From the NCBI RefSeq assembly GCF_023555005.1, contig NZ_JAMJPJ010000016.1, positions 1 to 64,000 of the forward strand: a stretch of 64,000 bases of DNA. Direction: 5' to 3'. Below are positions 25,277-33,212 of this stretch, piece after piece. The translations under genes and the position numbers were made by a program. Numbering within the stretch: the first letter of the stretch is position 1; the number at the start of each line of letters is the position of its first letter. The notes below the pieces were generated by a model that saw only the letters and a list, made by a program, of their open reading frames with translations, did no database searches and was not told where the DNA came from. The DNA is from Halomonas llamarensis. Its GTDB lineage: Bacteria; Pseudomonadota; Gammaproteobacteria; Pseudomonadales; Halomonadaceae.

Positions 25277-26107
25277 TTAATTAGGCAAAACGCCAGTTTC
25301 CAGAAACTCCAGAAAGGCGGGCTCATCCATAACCTCCACTCCTTTCCCCCTGGCTTCGCTCACCTTACGAGGGCCGGCATTCGGTCCAGTGCATAGAAAG
25401 TCGAGGTTTTTCGTTAGGCTTTTCCGTACCACCATGCCTTCGTTTTTGGCCTCATCTTCCAGCTCCTGTCGAGCATTAGCATCAAAGCCAGTGAAAAGGA
25501 TCTCAAGGGGGCGTTCTGGTGCTGAGGCTTTGGTAGCGGCAGGCGCCGATACCGCCCCCAAAAGTGCTTCGCCATCCAAAAACTCCAAGACGCGATCTCG
25601 GCGAAAGGTGCGAATGGCACCGCTGGTTAAACAGTAGCCTTTGATATACCGGCCTGAGTCGCTCCAGCTACGCAGCTCGCGAGTGCTCTGCTCGCCTTCA
25701 GCGTTTTCATACACAAAAAGCAAGTTGCCTGGCTCGGTGGCAGACCTCTTTAAAATAGGCTTCGGCTTAGGTTCTGGCTGGTCTTCTTGCGGAGCTTCTG
25801 GTTTCGAGACCATCGGCGCTTGCCGCTTGGCAGTGCGCCATGAAATGCCTAGCACAATGATCACTGGCAACAACACGGCTAAGCCAGCAAAAGCGCCGCC
25901 CATACCTAGCGGGGCGCCCTCTTGATCGGTAACACCACCCAAGCTGGCCACCAGCATGGAGCCGCCGACCACGGCAAGCGGCAGCAGGGTTGCGCCGGAT
26001 AAATGCCGCCACCACCAAGGCCTGCTGTTACGTTTCATTGAGTGGGCAATCCCTACCCAAGTACCAACGCCAAGAATAAAGCCCACCACTAAAGCAATGC
26101 TATCCAT
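25277..26107 (-). CDS. Membrane-anchored WYL-like and BRCT domain protein (moron)
   Basis: The 276-aa protein has three predicted membrane helices (about 4-22, 38-57, 70-90), a Pro/Lys linker (97-120), a WYL-like segment (128-178: LLFVYENAEGEQSTRELRSW, then RYIKGYCLTSGAIRTFRRDR), and a BRCT-type domain (200-272: LEILFTGFDANARQELEDEA, then LTKNLDFLCTGPNAGPRKVS). WYL domains sense ligands or nucleic acid in regulators and defence proteins; BRCT domains of this subtype resemble the tail of NAD-dependent DNA ligase. It is transcribed against the tail operon, next to the repressor, the usual spot for prophage accessory genes. A role in defence or superinfection exclusion is possible but only inferred. 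Confidence 0.75.
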   Translation of the reverse strand: MDSIALVVGFILGVGTWVGIAHSMKRNSRPWWWRHLSGATLLPLAVVGGSMLVASLGGVTDQEGAPLGMGGAFAGLAVLLPVIIVLGISWRTAKRQAPMVSKPEAPQEDQPEPKPKPILKRSATEPGNLLFVYENAEGEQSTRELRSWSDSGRYIKGYCLTSGAIRTFRRDRVLEFLDGEALLGAVSAPAATKASAPERPLEILFTGFDANARQELEDEAKNEGMVVRKSLTKNLDFLCTGPNAGPRKVSEARGKGVEVMDEPAFLEFLETGVLPN

Positions 26108-26198
26108 CCCCTATCTCCTTATTTTAAGCAGTCTTAAAGCTGCCTCTATGTCTTAACGTTTTCCAGTTAAACAATCGGGCCAGTTCACATGGTTGGGA

Positions 26199-26711
26199 TT
26201 ACGAAAACCGCCGACGCTGCAACTCTTGCTTAGCCTGTAGAGTCTGTTGGCGAGCTTGCTGAAAGATTCCCCTCTCAACGTCGCCAATTCGGCTGGCCCA
26301 AAAGCCTGCCGCCAGAAAAATAACGACACCGCCAATAAGCAGCATGTTGAACGTGCTCATCGGAACCGACAGCAAATAGCCGTTTAAAAGGCCAGTGATC
26401 GCCAAGCCCAGCAGAAAAAACATGATTCCCGTGGGAATATTCAGACGGTTACGAATCCAGCTCTGGCGGGCTTCCCTTTTACCCTGTTCAACGATTTCTC
26501 TGAGCTCATCAATGGTAAGCGGCTTCTCTTCCTTAGCTTCGGCAGGCGGGTTAACCGTAATGTGGTGCCCCACGATGATACTGCCGTGATTATCGCCCCC
26601 TACTGTGATGCTCACGGTGCGCTCTTCACCATCGCTGGGTAAGTCTTTAATGGCGTCCTTGAACTTGCCGATCGCTTTTTCCAGCCCCTGATCCATCCGA
26701 TCGTCCCCCAT
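26199..26711 (-). CDS. Two-helix membrane protein of unknown function (moron)
   Basis: Start chosen at ATG 26711 because AAGGAG lies eight bases upstream. The 170-aa protein has a soluble charged N-terminus, a beta-strand-rich patch at about 33-55 (VSITVGGDNHGSIIVGHHIT), a charged helix, two hydrophobic helices (about 94-113 and 121-141) and a basic C-terminal helix (FQQARQQTLQAKQELQRRR). The Gly/His-rich strand pattern is seen in some small proteins of mobile elements, but I cannot name a family. It is 92 bp upstream of the BRCT gene on the same strand and the two may form an operon. Confidence 0.72.
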   Translation of the reverse strand: MGDDRMDQGLEKAIGKFKDAIKDLPSDGEERTVSITVGGDNHGSIIVGHHITVNPPAEAKEEKPLTIDELREIVEQGKREARQSWIRNRLNIPTGIMFFLLGLAITGLLNGYLLSVPMSTFNMLLIGGVVIFLAAGFWASRIGDVERGIFQQARQQTLQAKQELQRRRFS

Positions 26712-26743
26712 GTTCCCCACTCCTTTATTGGCGTCTATTTAAC

Positions 26744-27202
26744 TTAACGATTTACCACCAGCTTTAGCGTCCGGTTCAACTTCTCATCGTCCTCAAGCCC
26801 CGCTTCCTGCTGGAAATAGTTGTAAACATCCGCGGCTATCTCAACCAGCGTCGCCGCCGGCAGGCGCTTGCCCACCTCGGAGGCGATGGCGTCCAAACGC
26901 TCCGCAATCCGCACCAGTTGTTCCACGTCAATGGGCGTTTTGTCGCTCCCTGGCACTTCAGAAGGCTGGCCACCAAGTGGGTCGGAACGCTGGCCAGTCA
27001 TTACGTAGAATATATCCACCCCTAGTGGCGCTAGGCGTGCCACCAAATCAGCAGAACACTTTTGCCTACCGGCGAGCACATCTTTAAGGCGCTGCGGCGA
27101 GTTTTCACCGGCGCGTCTGGATGCTTCAGCTAGCGAAAAACCCAACAGGGATATTTCTTCCCTGATTCTATGGGGTATATTTTCAACCAATTCAGTTGAC
27201 AC
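26744..27202 (-). CDS. Prophage repressor (HTH, Cro/CI type)
   Basis: The start is taken as GTG at 27202 with GGAG nine bases upstream; a longer frame has no ribosome site. The 152-aa protein has an N-terminal helix-turn-helix (about residues 8-63: HRIREEISLLGFSLAEASRR, LKDVLAGRQKCSADLVARLA). The tail (about 95-152) is helical and probably drives dimerisation. No LexA-like cleavage site or Ser/Lys protease pair is visible, so RecA-triggered self-cleavage is unlikely; induction may depend instead on the antirepressor at 33606-34244. It is divergent from the early genes at 27270. Confidence 0.82.
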   Translation of the reverse strand: MSTELVENIPHRIREEISLLGFSLAEASRRAGENSPQRLKDVLAGRQKCSADLVARLAPLGVDIFYVMTGQRSDPLGGQPSEVPGSDKTPIDVEQLVRIAERLDAIASEVGKRLPAATLVEIAADVYNYFQQEAGLEDDEKLNRTLKLVVNR

Positions 27203-27269
27203 GGTAGGATATCTCCACCATTCTATAAATGTCATTAACACCACAACACACCACAAGGGAGTTACTGCC
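27203..27269. promoter_or_regulatory. Divergent control region between repressor and early genes
   Basis: This 67-bp gap must hold the promoters and operators of the genetic switch. ACCACAA occurs twice (around 27239 and 27249). A TTGACA at 27196-27201 just inside the repressor start and TATAAA at 27224-27229 could belong to promoters, but their spacing (22 bp) is not standard. No clear palindromic operator is seen. Confidence 0.45.
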
Positions 27270-27488
27270 ATGACCGCACCGACTACATCGCAATCCGAAA
27301 ACATCACCCTTGAGCCGGTTTACCAAGCAGAGGCCAGCCGCGTACTGGCTGAAACCGTGGGCCACCTGGCCACCGACCCCAACGTTGAGTCCGTAATGCT
27401 GAGCACACGCGCCGTTGAAATCGCCGAGGCCCTGGTGGCTGGCATGTTGGTTATTCAGCGTGCCCAAGCGTCCGGTAGTACTCAGTGA
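27270..27488 (+). CDS. Small early phage protein, unknown function
   Basis: The 72-aa protein is the first gene rightward from the repressor, the place where P2 encodes Cox. It has no recognisable helix-turn-helix: it is mostly acidic N-terminus plus a long amphipathic helix (about 22-60: EASRVLAETVGHLATDPNVE, then VEIAEALVAGMLVI). A ribosome site AAGGGAG precedes it. Its 3' end overlaps the opposing gene at 27451-27660 by 38 bp. I do not recognise the family. Confidence 0.68.
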   Translation: MTAPTTSQSENITLEPVYQAEASRVLAETVGHLATDPNVESVMLSTRAVEIAEALVAGMLVIQRAQASGSTQ

Positions 27489-27660
27489 GTTTTTTGTGGA
27501 AGGCCACAGCGGCTTCGCCAAGCCGCTCACCGGCCTGGGGGCTGCTGGCGTTCTGCAAACTGCCTGCACCAAAAACGCCAGCCTTGCACATTTCAAGCAG
27601 CACTTGCTGCGCGGCGCTTTCAGGCTGATCAGACGGATGTATTAAGTGCTGTTCAGACAT
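27451..27660 (-). CDS. Small phage protein encoded antisense to the early genes
   Basis: ATG at 27660 has AAGGAGG nine bases upstream, an unusually good ribosome site, which supports a real gene. The 69-aa product (MSEQHLIHPSDQPESAAQQV...) has a central Gly/Ser stretch and a helical C-terminus (GERLGEAAVAFHKKLTEYY). It runs convergently into the 27270-27488 gene, overlapping by 38 bp. I do not recognise a function; it could be a regulator expressed in the lysogen. Confidence 0.6.
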   Translation of the reverse strand: MSEQHLIHPSDQPESAAQQVLLEMCKAGVFGAGSLQNASSPQAGERLGEAAVAFHKKLTEYYRTLGHAE

Positions 27661-27753
27661 AACCAAAGCCCTCCTTGGGCATGACAGAAAATTTAGGCAT
27701 GAGCGCTAAGCGCTGGTCGTAACTGCCTTTAACTCCACAAAGGAGCATAACGC

Positions 27754-27969
27754 ATGACTACCTCGGACACCATTCGCACCCCCGGTGCGGCCTACTCGCG
27801 AAGCCCCAACGGCTGCAGCAAGCAGGTAATGACCCAAATCACCCCCGATGAACGCGAGCAGCTCAAAGGCATCGCCGATCTGGAGATGCGTTCGCTATCC
27901 GCCACGCTGCGCATGCTGATGCTGCGCGGTATGCAGGGCTACCACGACGATACCGCAAGCGCCGAGTAA
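27754..27969 (+). CDS. Small ribbon-helix-helix-like protein
   Basis: The 71-aa protein has a disordered N-terminus and a C-terminal part compatible with an Arc/MetJ fold: a short strand KQVMTQITPDEREQLKGIA followed by a second helix SLSATLRMLMLRGMQGY. Such proteins bind DNA as dimers. It is followed at 28006 by another ribbon-helix-helix-like gene, and both have good AAGGAG sites. Its target is unknown. Confidence 0.65.
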   Translation: MTTSDTIRTPGAAYSRSPNGCSKQVMTQITPDEREQLKGIADLEMRSLSATLRMLMLRGMQGYHDDTASAE

Positions 27970-28005
27970 GCCTGTTTTTTGCCTTTCCGCATAAGGAGAT
28001 TCGCC

Positions 28006-28209
28006 ATGTACCAGGACCCCAAACGTATTCGCACCAAAGCCACCGTGTACCTCGACCAGTACGAGGCGGACGTGATCACGGCGCTGGCCAACTACCTGGG
28101 CGTACCCAAGGCGGAAGTGATGCGCCAGATGCTGATGAAAGAAGCCCGCGACGCGCTCGGCATCGACCCGGCGGCGCTTGATACCAGTGTCGACGCTCAC
28201 GCTGGCTAA
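28006..28209 (+). CDS. Small ribbon-helix-helix DNA-binding protein
   Basis: Start chosen at ATG 28006 with AAGGAG at 27992-27997. The 67-aa protein shows the fold pattern: strand TKATVYLDQYEADVITALAN and helix KAEVMRQMLMKEARDAL. It is likely a dimeric phage regulator. It sits within a run of small early genes that leads into ogr and the primase. Confidence 0.7.
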   Translation: MYQDPKRIRTKATVYLDQYEADVITALANYLGVPKAEVMRQMLMKEARDALGIDPAALDTSVDAHAG

Positions 28210-28246
28210 CCAAAGCCCCACAACCACCGTGCATTAGAGGTACCCC

Positions 28247-28435
28247 ATGCCGGAACAGCCAATAGAGCTGGATGAACAAGCCAAGTTCGTGCTCGACACC
28301 GTGTGCGAACAGCAATGCCTTGAGACCCGAGAACAAGCCGCGGAGTGGCTACTGCGCCGACGTATTCGCCGTGGCACGCAGGGCTTAACCGGCCGAGGAC
28401 GTGCGCTTTATGAAGTTAAGGAGAAGGACCGGTGA
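28247..28435 (+). CDS. Small basic phage protein, unknown
   Basis: The 62-aa protein has an acidic N-terminal helix (IELDEQAKFVLDTVCEQQCL) and a basic second half (WLLRRRIRRGTQGLTGRGR), with some resemblance to ribbon-helix-helix proteins. It overlaps the start of the Ogr-like gene as GTGA, so the two are translated together; the same arrangement is frequent in P2-like phages. Function not assigned. Confidence 0.68.
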   Translation: MPEQPIELDEQAKFVLDTVCEQQCLETREQAAEWLLRRRIRRGTQGLTGRGRALYEVKEKDR

Positions 28436-28677
28436 AAATTTATTGCCCCCATTGCAAAGAAGGCGCGATCACGCGTACCAGCAAGCGCCCGGCGCCGGTG
28501 TTCTACGAAGTGTACGCCCAGTGCATCAGCCCGGCCTGTGGCTGGGCCGGCAAGATTTATGTGGAGTTCGCCACGACCACCGTGCCAAGCCGCACGCCTA
28601 GCCCGGCCGTCGATATTCCGCTTGAGCCGAAAAGCCGCCGCGAGCTGCTCGAGCAGCTGATGGCCAACTACCAATAA
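28432..28677 (+). CDS. ogr: Late gene activator, Ogr/Delta zinc-finger family
   Basis: The 81-aa protein starts at GTG overlapping the previous stop. Four cysteines lie at positions 5, 8, 31 and 36 (CPHC ... CISPAC), the C-x2-C-x22-C-x4-C pattern of P2 Ogr and P4 Delta. These zinc proteins bind a dyad at about -55 and recruit RNA polymerase through the alpha subunit. Three matching dyads occur in this prophage (3912-3934, 10490-10512, 18174-18196). In P2 ogr lies just after D; here it has moved into the early operon, which would tie late transcription directly to early expression. Confidence 0.9.
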   Translation: MKIYCPHCKEGAITRTSKRPAPVFYEVYAQCISPACGWAGKIYVEFATTTVPSRTPSPAVDIPLEPKSRRELLEQLMANYQ

Positions 28678-28709
28678 AACCAGCCAATAAAACCAGCCAA
28701 TAAAACAGG
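28671..28709. repeat. Three tandem copies of a 13-bp unit
   Basis: CCAATAAAACCAG occurs twice and a third copy ends in CCAATAAAACAGG, spanning the stop codon of ogr to the ribosome site of the next gene. The repeat may be slippage-prone or a protein-binding site between ogr and the replication genes. Confidence 0.85.
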
Positions 28710-28717
28710 AGAACACC

Positions 28718-29098
28718 ATGGGAACCGTTACCCCGATTCGCCAAGCCAAATTTTGCCCACTGGATAGCGAGAACGTCGCGATCGCCCGGCTGTGGAATCA
28801 CCGCGATTGGCCGCGCCATGAAGCGCTTGACGACTGCATTGACTATCTCTGCGATGCGCACGACATGCCACGCCACCGCGCCGAGAACGCAGCCTTCCAG
28901 GCGCTGGCCGAGATGGAATCCGTCAATGCGCGCGGCACCATCGACATTGCCTCAACGACCAGCCACGCCGTGGTCATCACCAACCGCGCAGGGCAGCGCA
29001 TTGCCTTAACCGTCCGCGACTTGCGTCGCCTGCTCGATGGCCAAGACCTGCAGTGCGGCAACAGCGTCACCGGCAAGCTGCTGATGCTTGAGCACTGA
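28718..29098 (+). CDS. Phage protein of unknown function
   Basis: The 126-aa protein has an N-terminal helical half (HEALDDCIDYLCDAHDMPRH) and a beta-rich C-terminal half (GQRIALTVRDLRRLLDG). It has an AGGAGAA ribosome site inside the end of the tandem repeat. It lies between ogr and the primase gene. I do not recognise a family. Confidence 0.72.
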   Translation: MGTVTPIRQAKFCPLDSENVAIARLWNHRDWPRHEALDDCIDYLCDAHDMPRHRAENAAFQALAEMESVNARGTIDIASTTSHAVVITNRAGQRIALTVRDLRRLLDGQDLQCGNSVTGKLLMLEH

Positions 29099-29151
29099 TA
29101 ACACCGCGTTACCCAGCCGCGTTTTTCACTAAGCAATTAAGGAGGGCGAGC

Positions 29152-31833
29152 GTGAATCCATCGCTACGCCAGGACATCCTCGCGCGCTTGCTCGGCGACT
29201 TCGAGGCCAGGGAGAACGGGGCCTACCTGCAAAAGGTTCGCTGCCCCGAGTGCGGTAAGCGTGAGGCCTATATCAACGCTGACGCGCCGTGGATGCTTAA
29301 GTGCGGGCGGGAAAACAACTGCGGTGCGCAGCTGCACGTGAAAGAGCTGTTCCCAGAGTACTTCGCTTCCTGGAGCGAGCGTTACGCGCCTCGCCCTGAG
29401 CAACCGGCGCATGAAAAACCCGCCAGTGCTACGCCGGTGGCCGATGGCTACCTGCGCGATGGCCGTGGCTTTGATCTGGAAAAAATTCACGGCTGGTACA
29501 CCCAGGAGAGCTTCTGGAAGCCGCAGATCGGCGGTACCGCCACCGTGCGCTTTACCCTGCCAGGCGGCGCGTACTGGGAGCGCCTGCTCGACAACCCCGA
29601 GCGTTTTGGCAAACAGAAGGCCAATTTCGTTGGCCGCTACAAAGGCCAATGGTGGTGCCCGCCGGTGCTCACCCCCGCCGATCTTGTGGAGGCCGAAGAG
29701 GTGTGGATTGTCGAGGGCATTTTCGATGCCATCGCCCTCTACCACCACGGCATCGCGGCCGTCTCGGCCATGAGCTGCGGCAACTACCCCGAAGACGCCC
29801 TGAACACCCTGTCAGATGCCGCCCACCAGGCAGGCACTAGCCGCCCCACCCTGGTGTGGGCACTGGATAGCAACCGCGCCGGGCAAAAGGGCACGCTAAA
29901 GCATGTAGAGCGTGCCCGTGCCGCTGGCTGGGAATGCCAGGCGGCGCAGCTGCCAGGCAGCGGCCAACGCGACTGGAACGATGCCCACCAGCGCGGCGAG
30001 CTTTCTGAGAAGCACCTGGCCACCTACCGCTATCACGGCGCGCTGCTGCTGGCGGAAAGCCCCATGGCCAAAGCGCTGATCATGTACAAGCGCACCGAGC
30101 GCCGCGAGTTCTGGTTTGAATACCGCGCGCAGTTGTGGTGGTTCAAGCTTGATTTGGAAGCGTTCGACCGTGCAGTACGCGCCGAAGGCGAAGACGGTGG
30201 CGACCAGCAGAGCATCAACCCGGCTATTCGTGATGCGGCGTTGGAGCAAGCCGGCAGCGTGAAGAAGATCTGCACCTGCTACCCCACGGCGCTGTATTAC
30301 CAGGCCAACAAGGTCACCGATGAGAGCTGGTACTACTACCGCGTGGAATTCCCCGACGGCCGCGCGCCGATCAAAAACACCTTTAGCGGTGGGCAACTGG
30401 CCAGTGCCAGCGAGTACAAAAAGCGCCTGCTCGGCGTCGCCCCCGGGGCGATGTGGACAGGCACAAGCCAGCAGCTCGACCAGCTGCTGCAAGACCAGAT
30501 CGGCAACATCAAAACCGTCGAGACCATCGACTTTATCGGCTACAGCAAAGAGCACGGCGCTTACGTGTTCGGCGACCTGGCTGTATCAGGTGGCCGGGTA
30601 GTGCCGATCAACAGCGAGGACTATTTCGAGATCGGCCCGCGCCGGCACCTGAAAACCCTCAGCCAGTCGGTGACGCTGCACATCAACCCAGAGGCCAAGG
30701 AGTTTTCTACCGCCTGGACACGCCAGCTTTACGGGGCCTTTGGCCTTCGTGGGGTGATCGCGCTGGCGTACTGGCTGGGCAGCCTGCTCGCCGAACAGAT
30801 CCGCGCAGAGATGGGAAGCTTCCCGTTCCTGGAAATCGTCGGCGACGCCGGCGCGGGTAAAAGCACGCTGATCGAATTCATGTGGAAGCTGGTGGGCCGC
30901 CGCGATTACGAGGGCTTCGACCCTTCCAAGGCCACCATGCCAGCCCGGGCACGTAACTTTGCCCAGGTGAGCAACCTGCCGGTGGTGCTGATCGAGTCCG
31001 ACCGCGAGCAGGAAGGCGGCGTCAAGCAAAAGCAGTTCGACTGGGACGAACTCAAAACCGCCTTTAACGGCCGCTCAATCCGTGCCCGGGGCGTGAAGAA
31101 CTCAGGCAACGACACCTACGAGCCACCCTTTCGCGGCAGCATCGTGATCAGCCAGAACGCCCCCGTTCAAGCGGGTGAAGCCATCCAGACCCGTATCTGC
31201 CACCTGCACTTCAGCCGCGAAGGCCAGACCCAACAGACCAAAGAGCTGGCAGAGGCCCTGGAAAAGACCGAGCTGGAACACGTAAGCCAGTTCGCGCTCA
31301 CCGTCGCCCGCCAGGAAGCCACGCTGCTGGAGCACATCACCACCCGTGGCCGCGAATACGCCAACCAGATGGGCCAAGACCCGGAAATCAAAGCGCTACG
31401 CATCGCCAAGTGTCATGGCCAACTGATGGCCCTTGTGGAGTGCTTAGGCCCGCAAGCGCTGAATCTTTTCGATGACCAGATCATCACCATGGCGATAGGC
31501 CACATCCAGGAGATGGCCCGCGAACGCCAGCAGTCGATCAATGCCGACCACCCCATGGTGGCGGAGTTCTGGGAGGCGTTCGACTACATCGAGGGCCTGC
31601 GGGCAGAGCCTGCGCTGGACCACTACGGCGGCCAGGGCGACTACATCGCCATCAACCTTAAAGACTTCGAGCGCACCTGCGGCGAATACAAGCTGCGGGT
31701 GCCGGATATGCGCGAGCTCAAGCGCTACCTGAAAAGCAGCAAGACCCGCAAGTTTGTGGATTCCAACCGCACCGTGAGAAGCCACGTTCGCTTAAACGGG
31801 GCCAGCGTGAAGTGCTGGATCTTCCAGCGTTAA
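29152..31833 (+). CDS. Primase-helicase, P4-alpha-like (TOPRIM plus DUF927-type helicase)
   Basis: The 893-aa protein (GTG start after GGAGGG) should make primers and unwind DNA for phage replication. A CHC2-like zinc motif uses Cys31, Cys34, Cys51 and Cys57. The TOPRIM domain spans about 183-250, with the acidic EVWIVEGIFDAIAL motif and LVWALDSNRAGQKG. The DUF927-type helicase follows, with Walker A VGDAGAGKST at 563-572 and VVLIESDREQ as a probable Walker B region. P2 instead uses the rolling-circle initiator gpA, which is absent here, so replication has been replaced by a P4-like module. The iteron cluster at 365-647 is its likely origin. Confidence 0.9.
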   Translation: MNPSLRQDILARLLGDFEARENGAYLQKVRCPECGKREAYINADAPWMLKCGRENNCGAQLHVKELFPEYFASWSERYAPRPEQPAHEKPASATPVADGYLRDGRGFDLEKIHGWYTQESFWKPQIGGTATVRFTLPGGAYWERLLDNPERFGKQKANFVGRYKGQWWCPPVLTPADLVEAEEVWIVEGIFDAIALYHHGIAAVSAMSCGNYPEDALNTLSDAAHQAGTSRPTLVWALDSNRAGQKGTLKHVERARAAGWECQAAQLPGSGQRDWNDAHQRGELSEKHLATYRYHGALLLAESPMAKALIMYKRTERREFWFEYRAQLWWFKLDLEAFDRAVRAEGEDGGDQQSINPAIRDAALEQAGSVKKICTCYPTALYYQANKVTDESWYYYRVEFPDGRAPIKNTFSGGQLASASEYKKRLLGVAPGAMWTGTSQQLDQLLQDQIGNIKTVETIDFIGYSKEHGAYVFGDLAVSGGRVVPINSEDYFEIGPRRHLKTLSQSVTLHINPEAKEFSTAWTRQLYGAFGLRGVIALAYWLGSLLAEQIRAEMGSFPFLEIVGDAGAGKSTLIEFMWKLVGRRDYEGFDPSKATMPARARNFAQVSNLPVVLIESDREQEGGVKQKQFDWDELKTAFNGRSIRARGVKNSGNDTYEPPFRGSIVISQNAPVQAGEAIQTRICHLHFSREGQTQQTKELAEALEKTELEHVSQFALTVARQEATLLEHITTRGREYANQMGQDPEIKALRIAKCHGQLMALVECLGPQALNLFDDQIITMAIGHIQEMARERQQSINADHPMVAEFWEAFDYIEGLRAEPALDHYGGQGDYIAINLKDFERTCGEYKLRVPDMRELKRYLKSSKTRKFVDSNRTVRSHVRLNGASVKCWIFQR

Positions 31834-31849
31834 GCCAGGAGCCATTGCC

Positions 31850-32176
31850 ATGCAACAACGCCACCGCACCTACACCTTGGACCAAGCCGCCGCCCTGCTG
31901 AACACCGGGCGCAACACCCTAGCCCGGCAGCTGCGGGACGCCGAGATCCTTGGCGATGACAACCTGCCCGCCGGCGGTTACCGGGGTAACGCCCGTTTGT
32001 TGGTGGTGGCCACCGGCACTTACTGGCACCCCATTTGTGGCTGGACACACTACGGCCGCACCGAATTTACCGACGCTGGGCTTGACCACATCGCCAACAA
32101 GCTCGGCATCCAACTGGCCCGCCTGCCATACCCACGCGAGGCACATAACCCGCAGCACGTAAGGAGTCTGTCATGA
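31850..32176 (+). CDS. KilA-C/antirepressor C-terminal-like DNA-binding protein
   Basis: The 108-aa protein resembles the KilAC domain of phage antirepressors: YTLDQAAALLNTGRNTLARQ, then LRDAEILGDDNLPAGGY, and TEFTDAGLDHIANKLG. It lacks an N-terminal partner domain such as AntA or Bro-N. It may be a stand-alone DNA-binding regulator. It overlaps the next gene by four bases. Confidence 0.75.
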   Translation: MQQRHRTYTLDQAAALLNTGRNTLARQLRDAEILGDDNLPAGGYRGNARLLVVATGTYWHPICGWTHYGRTEFTDAGLDHIANKLGIQLARLPYPREAHNPQHVRSLS

Positions 32177-32568
32177 CCCATAAATCAAGCATGCCCAACC
32201 TTTCCGCTCGCCTGAGCGAGCGCAACCATCAAGCCCTGGAGGCAATGCTCGACGCCGAGGACGAAGACGAACGGAAAGCGAGCGAGCTAGAGCTCAAAGG
32301 CCCTGATGCCTGGAAGCGCCTCGCCAGCGTCGCCAATGGCGACACCGGTCAGAGCCAGCACTGCCGCCGCATTCTGCTTTCCATTTACAACAGTTACGTC
32401 TGGCCGCTGGAACTGACCCGCCTGCGCGTCATCGATCGCGAGCTGCAGCAGGCCGCGCTCACCGTGATCGAGTGGAGCCTCTACGCCCTTAATGAGCCCC
32501 ATGAGTACACACCTGGTGGCGACCAGCTGATGCAGGACTTTGCCGCTATTGAAAAAAAGGAGCCCTAA
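32173..32568 (+). CDS. Phage protein of unknown function
   Basis: The 131-aa protein is helical and acidic in its first third (AMLDAEDEDERKASELELKG), followed by a region with SVANGDTGQSQHCRRILLSI and WPLELTRLRVIDRELQQAAL. It lies between the KilAC-like gene and a DksA-like gene, coupled to the former. No family is recognised; position suggests a replication or host-takeover accessory gene. Confidence 0.75.
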   Translation: MTHKSSMPNLSARLSERNHQALEAMLDAEDEDERKASELELKGPDAWKRLASVANGDTGQSQHCRRILLSIYNSYVWPLELTRLRVIDRELQQAALTVIEWSLYALNEPHEYTPGGDQLMQDFAAIEKKEP

Positions 32569-32570
32569 CC

Positions 32571-32789
32571 ATGGCCGACAACGCCGATATTGCCAGCGAA
32601 ATGATGCAAAACCGGCTGGAGGGGGCGCTGGCCAAGCGCCCCCGCTGGATAGGAATCGATATGGCTGTCACCACCTGCGATGACTGCGGCTATGAAATTC
32701 CCCAGGCGCGCCGCAAGGCGGCGCCCTGGGCTGTCACCTGTATCGAGTGCCAGGGTATTCGTGAAAAACGGAGGCGGCATGTGCGCTGA
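32571..32789 (+). CDS. TraR/DksA-type C4 zinc finger protein
   Basis: The 72-aa protein ends in a C4 zinc finger (CDDCGYEIPQARRKA ... CIECQ) preceded by a short helix, the pattern of TraR and phage DksA-like proteins. TraR binds RNA polymerase in the secondary channel and mimics DksA with ppGpp, so this product may alter host transcription during infection. It overlaps the next gene by 11 bp. Confidence 0.87.
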   Translation: MADNADIASEMMQNRLEGALAKRPRWIGIDMAVTTCDDCGYEIPQARRKAAPWAVTCIECQGIREKRRRHVR

Positions 32790-33072
32790 ACAAACCAAAG
32801 GCGGCAAGCTGGCCCGATCGGCAGCGATGCTTTGCCAGGACCGGGCGTTTCAGCTCTATCTAGACAAGCGGCGTCGTTACAAACATGGAATGAGCGTGGC
32901 CCAGTTGCCAGATGGCACCCACAACGCTGACGATGCCCGCGACTGGCTGTGCGCGGCGTGCAATATCGAGAGTCGTGCCGAGCTGGACCACAACGCCCAG
33001 GCGGCCGCCACTTTCCGCACCATTCAACAACGATTCGGCAAGTGGCGTTATCACTCGCAGGCCGAGCCGTGA
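32779..33072 (+). CDS. Phage protein of unknown function
   Basis: Start chosen at ATG 32779 with CGGAGGCG just upstream; longer frames overlap the zinc finger gene deeply. The 97-aa protein contains FQLYLDKRRRYKHGM early and two cysteines in WLCAACNI, followed by HNAQAAATFRTIQQRF. It is the last gene before the antisense RNA switch. No family is recognised. Confidence 0.72.
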   Translation: MCAEQTKGGKLARSAAMLCQDRAFQLYLDKRRRYKHGMSVAQLPDGTHNADDARDWLCAACNIESRAELDHNAQAAATFRTIQQRFGKWRYHSQAEP

Positions 33073-33134
33073 ACTTGCACACGATTCAACACGCTGCTAA
33101 TCTCAACCCTGTCACGGCACAATCCGTGGCCGGG

Positions 33135-33193
33135 TTTGGCGACCCGAGATGAATAAGGCGCACAGCGCCCCTTACCCTACCGGCGCTTTTTTT
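33135..33193 (+). promoter_or_regulatory. Leader with upstream C4 target sites and a terminator
   Basis: TTGGCGA (33136-33142) and GAATAAGG (33151-33158) are the first copies of the a and b targets of the downstream C4-type RNA. They are followed by a hairpin AGCGCC (33164-33169)/GGCGCT (33182-33187) with a seven-T tract. In the P1 and P4 immunity systems, such paired targets upstream and downstream of the RNA decide whether transcription continues. The promoter should lie upstream of 33135 but is not clear. Confidence 0.72.
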
Positions 33194-33212
33194 GTGCCTA
33201 CCGGGTAGTTAT

